Position numbers and translations under genes: made by a program | Part shown: piece by piece, positions 1 through 6,453 of the stretch | Numbering within the stretch: position 1 is the first letter of the stretch | Layout of the letters: the number at the start of each line of letters is the position of its first letter | DNA from: MGNI01 sp964353875 | GTDB taxonomy: Bacteria; Chloroflexota; Anaerolineae; Anaerolineales; E44-bin32 | Direction of reading: 5' to 3' | DNA: 20,758 bases | Assembly (NCBI GenBank): GCA_964353875.1 | Contig: CAYGXU010000051.1 | Span: 1-20,758 of the forward strand | The notes under the pieces: model-generated | The model's input: only the letters and a program-made list of their open reading frames with translations | Told to the model about the DNA's origin: nothing | Database searches by the model: none

Positions 1-94
1 TAGAGCCTGTTCATACGCTTTTGGCCTATATTAGACAGCCTTTTTGGACAGCCCCTTGGGGTGGGTAGAGGGGCATAAATAAAAAAACCACATC

Positions 95-436
95 ATGTTG
101 AATATTAAAATCATCACTGGCCAGCACATATCTCCGGAACTCTATGCAAAGGCAAAGGAACTGCGCCAAAACATGAAACATGCCGAAGCCAGGCTCTGGC
201 AGCGCCTGCGCGCAGGCCGCTTGCAAGGTTACCACTTCCGTCGCCAGCAAGTGATTGACCGGTTCATCGTTGATTTTTACTGCCATAAAGCCGGCCTGGT
301 GGTTGAATTAGAAGGTGGGGTCCATTTATGCCAAGAGGAATACGACCAGCAGCGTGAATTATCCTTGCGGGACCGTGGTCTGAAAGTCCTGCGCTTTGCT
401 AACGCTGATTTGGAATACAATCTAGAAAGCGTTTAA
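95..436 (+). CDS. DUF559 (Vsr/PD-(D/E)xK endonuclease-like) protein, C-terminally truncated
   Basis: The 113-residue product matches the DUF559 family, small proteins with a very-short-patch-repair/restriction-endonuclease-like fold whose physiological role is unclear. Visible family features are the N-terminal amphipathic helix (ELRQNMKHAEARLWQRLR, about 22-39), the FRRQQVID strand region (48-55), IVDFYC (58-63) and the active-site-type stretch VVELEGGVHL (69-78). Family members usually have an Asp where E73 lies (VELDG/VEVDG), so this copy is slightly atypical. The reading frame stops at TAA 434-436 just after the NLESV segment. Translation in the same frame then continues for 18 codons (SIILETCQQQEAGG...) to a second TAA at 491-493, which looks like the missing C-terminal helix. 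A single T-to-A change in a TTA codon would explain this. No good ribosome binding site precedes ATG 95. It is probably a decaying gene. Confidence 0.75.
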   Translation: MLNIKIITGQHISPELYAKAKELRQNMKHAEARLWQRLRAGRLQGYHFRRQQVIDRFIVDFYCHKAGLVVELEGGVHLCQEEYDQQRELSLRDRGLKVLRFANADLEYNLESV

Positions 437-970
437 AGCATCATTTTGGAGACTTGCCAGCAGCAGGAAGCAGGAGGCGAGGGGAATAGCTAAATTAGGC
501 GCCAAAGTCAGTGCGGTCCATTACCCTTTCATCTGCTATGCCATGGAAGTCTGCTGGGAAGTTCTACCGCGCGGGGGACTCTATCCGCCTCGAGCGCGGC
601 AAGGAGGTATTGATGCTCCAAGAGACCTTTTTGATCCAAACCCAGCGCATCAATCCAGGAAAGCTGAATCATATCCGCGGCAAGCATCTATCGAAGTCCC
701 CAATCCATACCCTGCCGCATATTGGGGGTGGTATGGAAGCCTGGGAGTATCTGCATGGTCTAAGAATGGTTGACTTGCGTTCGATACCGATCTTCTAGGC
801 TAACCAGCAGACATCCGGGCAGAAGCCATTGTCTACGGACTTCTTCATTTGAAGGTGCCGAATCATAGGAAGGTTTTTCAGCGCTTGATGAATAATTGAT
901 AGATGGATGGTTTCACCCGCATTAACAGAATGAAGGAATAACACAAATAATTGAAATGGAGATGCCCCAT
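437..970. other. Intergenic region with possible decayed coding sequence
   Basis: About 530 bp without a gene I can assign. The first 57 bases continue the DUF559 frame past its stop. Two overlapping plus-strand frames stay open: 511-798 (95 codons) and 543-773 (76 codons). The second half of 511-798 (about 613-798, with segments such as ETFLIQTQRINPG and HIGGGMEAWEYLHGLRM) has a protein-like composition, but I do not recognise a family. No good ribosome binding site precedes the first frame. This could be the 3' part of a broken gene. The last 150 bases before position 971 show no clear promoter. Confidence 0.3.
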
Positions 971-1750
971 ATGCCGCGTGTCCGCCTCATCCACTGGAAC
1001 GCATTCGAAGCGCAGGCTTGTATTGATCGAGTGCATTCATTGGGCTATGAGGTGATCTTCGAGGAATTTTCTCCAGATGTGCTTCGCAGGCTCAAGGACG
1101 ACCCACCGGATGCCTTTATCATCGATTTGGGCCGGCTCCCCTCCCAAGGTCGCGACGTGGCCTTGGCCATCCGCATGTACAAAGGTTCTCGCCATACGCC
1201 GATTGTCTTCGTCGGAGGAAACGCCGAAAAGGTGGAGCAAGTGAATGAGAAAGTCCCTGATGCGTTGTTCACCTCATGGGATCAGATTGGCGCTGCTTTG
1301 GTTCAGGCCATCGCCCATCCCCCCATCGATCCCAGCGTGCCCCAGTCGCTGCTCGATGGATATTCGGGCACGCCTTTACCTAAGAAGTTGGGGATCAAGC
1401 CCAATTCCGTTGTGACCTTGATCGGAGCACCGGACAATTTTGAGGAGACGCTCGGTGAATTACCACAGGGTGTTCTTTTACAGGAGAAACTCACTCAGCC
1501 ATGTGATGTCACGCTTTGGTTTTCAAGATCCAAACAGGAGATCGACGAGGATATTAAAACAATGGCCGCTTCTCTCGGAGAAGGCATTCTCTGGATCCTC
1601 TGGCCAAAAAAGACATCCGGCTATCCCTCAGATCTGAACCAGCAATTCGTGCGCCAGGCGGGACTGGTAGAGGATTTGGTCGATTTCAAAGTTTGCTCAG
1701 TCGATGCCACCTGGTCCGGTCTGTGCTTCACCCGAAGGAAAAAGAGATAA
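971..1750 (+). CDS. Receiver-like domain fused to DUF3052
   Basis: A 259-residue soluble protein with two parts. Residues about 1-118 have the alternating strand/helix pattern of a response-regulator receiver domain, including DAFIIDLGR with a possible phospho-acceptor Asp at about 52. The usual N-terminal acidic pair is replaced (RLIHWNAFEAQ), and the downstream Thr/Ser and Lys switch residues are not evident, so it is a degenerate receiver. Residues about 130-258 match DUF3052: GYSGTPLPKKLGIKP, LPQGV, WPKKTSGYPSDLN and KVCSVDATWSGL. DUF3052 is a small conserved family of unknown biochemistry. I chose ATG 971 over in-frame ATGs at 956 and 962 because GGAGA at 958-962 lies 8 nt upstream of 971. 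The gene stands alone, 190 bp before plsY. A phosphorylation role is inferred, not shown. Confidence 0.8.
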   Translation: MPRVRLIHWNAFEAQACIDRVHSLGYEVIFEEFSPDVLRRLKDDPPDAFIIDLGRLPSQGRDVALAIRMYKGSRHTPIVFVGGNAEKVEQVNEKVPDALFTSWDQIGAALVQAIAHPPIDPSVPQSLLDGYSGTPLPKKLGIKPNSVVTLIGAPDNFEETLGELPQGVLLQEKLTQPCDVTLWFSRSKQEIDEDIKTMAASLGEGILWILWPKKTSGYPSDLNQQFVRQAGLVEDLVDFKVCSVDATWSGLCFTRRKKR

Positions 1751-1756
1751 GATCCT

Positions 1757-1785
1757 TTGCATCCGATTGCGAAGCAGCGTAAGAT
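1757..1785 (+). promoter_or_regulatory. Weak sigma70-like promoter candidate upstream of plsY
   Basis: TTGCAT (1757-1762) and TAAGAT (1780-1785) are separated by 17 bp. Only the spacing and the first -35 bases fit well. About 155 nt would lie between the -10 element and the plsY start. A 6-bp GC-rich inverted repeat (CGGGGT 1823-1828 / ACCCCG 1843-1848) lies downstream of it. Confidence 0.25.
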
Positions 1786-1940
1786 TAGATACACACGCAA
1801 TATTCGGTTTCATCAAAAGGCTCGGGGTCGCCCAACCTTCTTACCCCGCATCCTTCCCATACGCCCCTTGTAGGAGGTTCTTCTACGTTTCCCTGATATG
1901 CCGAACCGATTCTAAAACAAGCGAGGATTCAAGGCGATAG

Positions 1941-2609
1941 ATGGATGGCCCCTCGGCCGGAGTGATGACATTGTACGATGTAGTGATCATACTCTTTTGG
2001 ACAATCGTCGGGTTTTGCCTGGGATCGATCCCCTTCTCCGTCTGGATGGGTCGATCATTACTGCATACGGATGTTCGTCGATTCGGTGACGGCAATCCAG
2101 GTGCTGCCAATCTCATGCGAGCGGGGGGTTGGCCTATTGGTCTATTGGCTGGCGTATTGGATTACTGCAAAGGTCTCGTGCCGGTTGGGATTGCCCATTT
2201 TTCAGTCCACATCACAGGCTGGGGATTGATCCCGATCGCCATAGCCCCAATTCTTGGTCACGCTTTTTCGCCCTTTCTCAAATTTCACGGAGGTAAAGCC
2301 CTTGCTGTGACCTTCGGCATCTGGACCGGGCTGACTTTGGGAGAAGGTCCGATCCTTCTAGGCGCCTTCCTGACCGCATTTTTCCTGCTCCTGGCAAGCA
2401 ATGGCTGGCCAGCAATCCTGGGTTTAATCGGGTGGACGCTCCACTTACTCGTACGAGGCGCGAGTGCCGAATTCCTGGCTATCGCATTGGGAAATTTGCT
2501 CATTCTCGCATGGAAGCATCGCCATGATCTGCGCCCGGGACTTCGGATGCGACCTTTCCTCCGAAAACTGCTACCCGGAGCGAAGAGCCATCGTGACCAT
2601 GGGATCTGA
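1941..2609 (+). CDS. plsY: Glycerol-3-phosphate acyltransferase PlsY (acyl-phosphate dependent)
   Basis: A polytopic inner-membrane protein of 222 residues, slightly longer than typical PlsY (about 200). PlsY transfers the acyl group of acyl-phosphate to glycerol-3-phosphate to make lysophosphatidate, the first step of phospholipid synthesis. All three family motifs are present: GSIPFSVWMGR (28-38), GDGNPGAANLMR (49-60, a variant of GSGNxGATNxxR) and GHAFSPFLKFHGGKALA (106-122). Hydrophobic segments lie at about 12-32, 64-84, 92-108, 126-152 and 155-190. ATG 1941 has AAGG six bases upstream. An in-frame ATG at 1965 (residue 9) with GGAG only about 3 nt away is less likely. The 3' end overlaps the following glycosyltransferase by 11 bp, so the two are probably co-translated. 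The partner PlsX is not in this window. Confidence 0.92.
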   Translation: MDGPSAGVMTLYDVVIILFWTIVGFCLGSIPFSVWMGRSLLHTDVRRFGDGNPGAANLMRAGGWPIGLLAGVLDYCKGLVPVGIAHFSVHITGWGLIPIAIAPILGHAFSPFLKFHGGKALAVTFGIWTGLTLGEGPILLGAFLTAFFLLLASNGWPAILGLIGWTLHLLVRGASAEFLAIALGNLLILAWKHRHDLRPGLRMRPFLRKLLPGAKSHRDHGI

Positions 2610-3744
2610 TTTCTGGTTGCAGAGACAAGAAGACCTGGCACTCTTCGTAGGTGCGCTGATTATCATCGCCTTGAGCAACCTTCTCACCCTGCGCCGTCTT
2701 GGCCGATATCCCCCGCTTTCCAGCTTCCCATCCGTTTCCATCCTTGTCCCGGCTCGAAACGAGGAAGGGAACATCACACCTTGCCTGCGGACACTCCTGG
2801 CGCAAAGCTATTCCGACTATGAAGTCATCGTGCTCGACGATAATTCCATCGATGGGACGGCCAGGGAATTGGCGCTTTTAAAGGCAGAGGAGAAACGATT
2901 GATCGTGCTACAGGGAGAAGCACTACCCCCAGGTTGGATCGGAAAACAATGGGCTTGTTATCAATTGGCTCATGCAGCACAGGGAGAATTGCTCCTTTTC
3001 ACCGACGCCGATACACGTCACCATCCAGAGACATTGGCGCAGGCTGTGGCAGCCCTTCAGGCAGAAAAAACCGATCTATTGACGGCATTCGTCTCAGCCG
3101 AAACAAAAACCTGGTCTGAGCGATTATCGCTGCCGATCCTGAATTGGAGCATTCTCTCCTTCTTGCCGCTCTGGCTGGTCCATCATCTTCGGCTCCCCGC
3201 TTTTTCCGCAGCCAACGGGCAATTCATGCTCTTTCGCAGAAAAGCCTATGAGCAAATTGGAGGTCATCAGAGCGTGCGGGCCAACGCTGTGGAAGATCTT
3301 GCTCTTGTACGCAGGCTAATCGCCCATGGCTTACGATGGCGATTGGTGAATGGGCAATCGCAAATACGCTGCCGCATGTATCACAACTGGCGCGAGGTTT
3401 TCGAGGGGTTTGGCAAGAATCTCTTCCCGGCCTTCGGGTATAATGTGCCGCTCTTCCTCTTCGTCTGGCTTTGGTTGGGATTTGTTTTTCTTGAACCGCC
3501 GATTCTTATCGGATTGTCTATTACAGGAGTTCCCATCCCATTCCCCTTCATTCAGCTCGCTTTAATCGCCATCAGTGCTTCCTTCATCCTCTGGGCGATC
3601 GTCATCGCATATTTCCGCTTTCCTCTTTACCTGGCATTGCTTTACCCACTCATCCTAGGGACCACTCTTATGATCGCGGCTCATTCCTTATTCATCACGT
3701 TGCGCGGTCGGGCGACATGGAAGGGCCGGACACTCGTTCGGTAA
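2599..3744 (+). CDS. Membrane-anchored family 2 glycosyltransferase (CrtQ/CruC-like)
   Basis: A 381-residue GT-A glycosyltransferase. One TM helix lies at the N-terminus (12-32). The catalytic domain (about 45-270) shows VSILVPARNEEGNI (46-59), the DD of VLDDNS (80-81), the metal-binding DAD of FTDADT (136-138) and the VED motif (231-233). Three further TM helices follow at about 283-305, 318-340 and 345-368. The WIGKQWACYQLA stretch and the C-terminal membrane helices resemble carotenoid/lipid glycosyltransferases such as CrtQ and CruC, so the acceptor is probably a membrane lipid or carotenoid; this is inference. The open frame runs back to 2464 inside plsY, but ATG 2599 (or GTG 2593) fits best: it preserves the N-terminal TM helix and overlaps the plsY stop. 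A shared transcript with plsY is likely. Confidence 0.85.
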   Translation: MGSDFWLQRQEDLALFVGALIIIALSNLLTLRRLGRYPPLSSFPSVSILVPARNEEGNITPCLRTLLAQSYSDYEVIVLDDNSIDGTARELALLKAEEKRLIVLQGEALPPGWIGKQWACYQLAHAAQGELLLFTDADTRHHPETLAQAVAALQAEKTDLLTAFVSAETKTWSERLSLPILNWSILSFLPLWLVHHLRLPAFSAANGQFMLFRRKAYEQIGGHQSVRANAVEDLALVRRLIAHGLRWRLVNGQSQIRCRMYHNWREVFEGFGKNLFPAFGYNVPLFLFVWLWLGFVFLEPPILIGLSITGVPIPFPFIQLALIAISASFILWAIVIAYFRFPLYLALLYPLILGTTLMIAAHSLFITLRGRATWKGRTLVR

Positions 3745-4055
3745 AGGCTTTACTTCAAAGAAGAAGCAAATCCATGGTCATAATTCAAATGGAAAGCACC
3801 CTGTGGAATCAGCCCGATGGGCGTTCATTCGTGAGCGGATTGTCCCAAAAGATCAATGCCCTTTCGCTCAGGGCTGATAAATGGATTTAAACAACAAAAA
3901 TGGTCCGGTCTAGCGCTTCTACGCCCGACGGTAAACCACTGGGCTTATGCGAAAAAGGGTGCTGAAGCACCCTCCCTATTTAATCTGATCTCTAGTGCAA
4001 TTTCATGCAGTTGAACAAAATATTACCCTTATCTCCCATCCTTTCTTTTTGTCTT
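3745..4055. other. Intergenic region downstream of the glycosyltransferase
   Basis: There is no credible ORF or RNA gene here. The stretch holds small inverted repeats (for example GCCC/GGGC near 3813-3823) and a terminator-like hairpin at 3956-3973, listed separately. The promoter for the next gene begins at 4056. Confidence 0.5.
3956..3973 (+). terminator. Hairpin, possible terminator of the plsY-glycosyltransferase unit
   Basis: AGGGTGC (3956-3962) and GCACCCT (3967-3973) form a perfect 7-bp stem with a TGAA loop, preceded by an A-run (3952-3956) and followed by CCCTATTTAA. The downstream T-tract is weak. The preceding A-run would serve as the T-tract on the minus strand. Confidence 0.45.
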
Positions 4056-4084
4056 TTGACGGTTGCGATAAATCCACAGATAAT
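4056..4084 (+). promoter_or_regulatory. Sigma70-like promoter for the GNAT gene
   Basis: TTGACG (4056-4061, 5/6 to TTGACA) and GATAAT (4079-4084, 5/6 to TATAAT) are separated by exactly 17 bp in an AT-rich stretch. The predicted transcript would start near 4091 and carry a leader of about 70 nt. This is the best promoter match in the window. Confidence 0.6.
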
Positions 4085-4163
4085 GCTATATTTCCCCAAA
4101 TATGGTTCGTCCCAAAGCAACTTGTGACCAGACGAAGTTCTGCAAATAACCGAAGAGGACTGG

Positions 4164-4718
4164 ATGTCTCACGGACTAAAAACCCAAAGCATAGTCAGAC
4201 CTGAGACGCGCCTTGCCTTCCGCCCGATCACAGAAGCTGATGCTCGCAAAATGATCGGGTGGCGATATGAACCTCCATATTCCATCTACGACCTCTCGGA
4301 AGATGAACTCAACGAACTTCTTAACCCTGCCAATTGCTATTATTCCGTTTTTAACGATCGGGGAACCCTGATTGGTTTGTGTTGTTTTGGCAGAGAAGCC
4401 AGAGTGCAAGGAGGTGATTATCCTCAGCTTGAACCCATGGTATTAGATCTCGGTCTTGGTCTTCGCCCTGATCTGGCCGGACAAGGGCTGGGGCGTTTTT
4501 TCCTACAATCCATCCTTGACTTCGCCATGGGAAGTTTCTCCCCACAGCGCTTGCGCGCAACAGTGGCCAAATTCAACCGTCGATCCCAACGCATCTTCCA
4601 GCATCTCGGATTCACAATCACACACACCTTCACCCGTCCTGCGGACGGCATCGCCTTTGTCCAGCTTGAACGCAACGCAAACTGGAAAGGCGGGACAAAT
4701 CCTGATCCAATTCCATGA
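4164..4718 (+). CDS. GNAT family N-acetyltransferase (RimJ/RimL-type)
   Basis: A 184-residue cytoplasmic GCN5-related acetyltransferase that would transfer acetyl from acetyl-CoA to an amine; the substrate is not predictable. Visible landmarks are LAFRPITEADARKMIGWRY (17-35), typical of the RimJ/RimL-like N-terminus, the motif A acetyl-CoA loop RPDLAGQGLGRFFLQ (101-115), and motif B with the conserved NRRSQRIFQHLGF (138-150). ATG 4164 has a GAAGAGGA ribosome binding site about 6 nt upstream and a strong promoter further up. It is monocistronic: the next gene starts about 300 bp downstream. The C-terminal tail (NANWKGGTNPDPIP) is probably disordered. Confidence 0.85.
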   Translation: MSHGLKTQSIVRPETRLAFRPITEADARKMIGWRYEPPYSIYDLSEDELNELLNPANCYYSVFNDRGTLIGLCCFGREARVQGGDYPQLEPMVLDLGLGLRPDLAGQGLGRFFLQSILDFAMGSFSPQRLRATVAKFNRRSQRIFQHLGFTITHTFTRPADGIAFVQLERNANWKGGTNPDPIP

Positions 4719-5020
4719 AGCTGCATGAGAGATATTCCCTACAGGAGCAGTCATCGACCGGTCATAACCAAAATGCGTTTTTCCATTTCTCCCCTGATAC
4801 TGATGCATTAAAAATATGTCCTTTGCACTCCTTACAAATTGGAAGGTCTCCGAACTGGTTTCTTGAGCAAAGATAGGTGAAAATAATCCCCTAGACATTG
4901 AACCTCTACTATGAAGGGTTATTCCAAGATGATATCCACTGCCCAGGTTATTGACAGAGCTTACAAGCTAACCAGACCATTCGACCTGAGGCCAGGTGTC
5001 AACCGGGCAAGGGGAAAAGT
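4719..5020. other. Intergenic region upstream of the RCK protein gene
   Basis: No ORF or RNA gene is supported. A perfect -35 hexamer TTGACA occurs at 4951-4956, but I find no matching -10 at 15-18 bp. The only clear signal is the ribosome binding site AAGGGG at 5009-5014 for the next gene. Confidence 0.5.
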
Positions 5021-6064
5021 ATGAGAACTTCAGTATGGCGGGTATTGCGAGCCCAGTTACGGGATGCGCAGGTTTTATTACAGGAATCGTGGATCTCCCT
5101 CTGCCTATTCTTCGTCATCATCCTCGCAGGAGCAGTCATCCTATCCTTCGGGTATACCTACCATGGAACAGATCAACATCCCCATTTCAGCGAAGCATTA
5201 CACGCCGCGTTTTCCTTGGTGTTCTTCGAGATCGTCCTACCTTACCCTCAAGAAGGAACCATACAAATCATCTACTTCGTCATCCCGATTCTCGGCTTGG
5301 CGGTTGTGGCCGATGGCATCTTACGCTTCGGTCGCGCCCTGGTTAGCAAACAAGAACGAGGTCAGAAATGGCAGGTGGCAATGGCTTCAACTTATCATAA
5401 CCATATTCTCGTATGTGGCGTTGGGAAAGTCGGATATCGCGTTATCCTGGAACTGCTCAAATTGAAACGGGATGTCGTTGCGATTGAGCAGAATGCGGAC
5501 AACCCCTTCCTTGAGAAAATTCAAGAGATGAAGATCCCTGTGATCATCGCCGATGCGCGCAGGACGGAAGCCCTGATTAAAGCAGGGGTGCGCAAAGCGG
5601 ATGCCATTCTCCCTTGTACCGATGATGAGTTGACCAATCTCGATATTGCTTTGGATGCCCGTGAAATAAATCCAAAGATCAACATTGTCATCCGGATGTT
5701 CGATCCAGATCGCGCCAGGCGCGTCGAGAAGGGATTTGGCGGCTTTACCGTTTTCAGCACCTCTGCGCTGGCTGCCCCAGTTTTCGCTTCGGCTGCCATA
5801 CATGCGAACGTGAGGCACTCCTTCTACGTCGGCGAAAATCTTTTACACATCAGTGAGGTGGTAGTCCAACCTGGCTCGTCCATCCTGGGCAGGTCGATTG
5901 GACAATTGGAGATTGACCTTGATCTGTCGGTGATCTGCTATGAGAGGGAGGGGTTCACCGATCTGCATCCTGCTGATGGACTTGATCTCCTGGAGGGAGA
6001 TACGATTTTGGTTCTGGCCTCCTTGGACACATTACATCAGCTTTCGGAAATGAATCAAGGATAG
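5021..6064 (+). CDS. Two-TM channel-like protein with RCK (TrkA-N/TrkA-C) domains, no canonical K+ filter
   Basis: A 347-residue protein with the plan of prokaryotic RCK-gated K+ channels. It has TM1 at about 24-43, a re-entrant-loop-like region (56-78), TM2 at about 82-104, an RCK_N Rossmann domain (127-245) and an RCK_C domain (272-341). In RCK_N the nucleotide-binding loop is GVGKVG (133-138), with acidic E156 at the end of the second strand, which suggests NAD(H)-type binding. The TVGYG filter expected between the TM helices is absent; the region reads SLVFFEIVLPYPQ. It may conduct another ion, act as a membrane-tethered nucleotide sensor, or have lost conduction. ATG 5021 has AAGGGG with a 6-nt spacer. 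It stands alone as a transcription unit. Confidence 0.82.
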   Translation: MRTSVWRVLRAQLRDAQVLLQESWISLCLFFVIILAGAVILSFGYTYHGTDQHPHFSEALHAAFSLVFFEIVLPYPQEGTIQIIYFVIPILGLAVVADGILRFGRALVSKQERGQKWQVAMASTYHNHILVCGVGKVGYRVILELLKLKRDVVAIEQNADNPFLEKIQEMKIPVIIADARRTEALIKAGVRKADAILPCTDDELTNLDIALDAREINPKINIVIRMFDPDRARRVEKGFGGFTVFSTSALAAPVFASAAIHANVRHSFYVGENLLHISEVVVQPGSSILGRSIGQLEIDLDLSVICYEREGFTDLHPADGLDLLEGDTILVLASLDTLHQLSEMNQG

Positions 6065-6139
6065 ACGAGTACCCACTTTCCGCGCAAATGGCAGGTTGAG
6101 TATGCCCTCGAAAACGAACATCACATAAAACTGAAGAGC

Positions 6140-6191
6140 ACCTGAATGACCTAACAATGCCTTTGGTCTTATAAACCAAGGCGCTTCAGGT
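6140..6191 (+). repeat. Nested imperfect stem-loop downstream of the RCK gene
   Basis: The outer arms ACCTGAA (6140-6146) and TTCAGGT (6185-6191) enclose inner arms GCCTTTGGT (6159-6167) and ACCAAGGC (6175-6182), which pair with one bulged base. It begins 76 nt after the RCK stop codon and no T-tract follows. It may be a transcript-end structure. Confidence 0.4.
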
Positions 6192-6410
6192 CCAAATACC
6201 CCATTAATTGAGCGTGAATTTCACCATCATTTCGCCCGCTGATGTAGCGCAAAGAGAATTTCCAAAATATCCTTTTTAAAGGACGGAGTAAGGCGGCTTC
6301 CGATAATCGAGCCATTAAGGTGCTTCCCATCAGCCAGATTTGCCCCCAAGGCGCAAAAAAGCTTTCAATACTACAATTGACGTCCATTGAGCAATATGGA
6401 TGAAATCTGC

Positions 6411-6426
6411 TATGTCGTAAGACATA
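6411..6426. promoter_or_regulatory. Perfect palindrome upstream of the zinc-ribbon gene, operator candidate
   Basis: TATGTC-GTAA-GACATA is a perfect 6-bp inverted repeat with a 4-bp centre, 27 bp upstream of ATG 6454. A possible TTGAGC (6387-6392) with an extended -10-like TGCTATGTC would overlap its left arm. It could be a dimeric repressor site or a small leader hairpin. Confidence 0.35.
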
Positions 6427-6453
6427 TATTTTAAGAGAATTTCGGAGGTTTTT

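Larger units (their letters stand above)
6065..6453. other. Intergenic region between the RCK gene and the zinc-ribbon gene
   Basis: It contains a long imperfect stem-loop (6140-6191) and a palindrome (6411-6426), both listed separately. On the minus strand a short frame from ATG 6330 to TAA 6169 encodes 53 residues with protein-like composition (segments ALLRPLKRIFWKFSLRYISG and AQLMGYLDLKRLGL). It has no good ribosome binding site and I recognise no family. It could be the 3' remnant of a lost gene. Confidence 0.35.

Noticed and set aside
4951..4956. Perfect TTGACA upstream of the RCK gene
   Set aside because: No -10-like hexamer at 15-18 bp downstream.
5387..5818. 143-codon minus-strand open frame
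   Set aside because: Antisense to the RCK domains of the channel-like gene.
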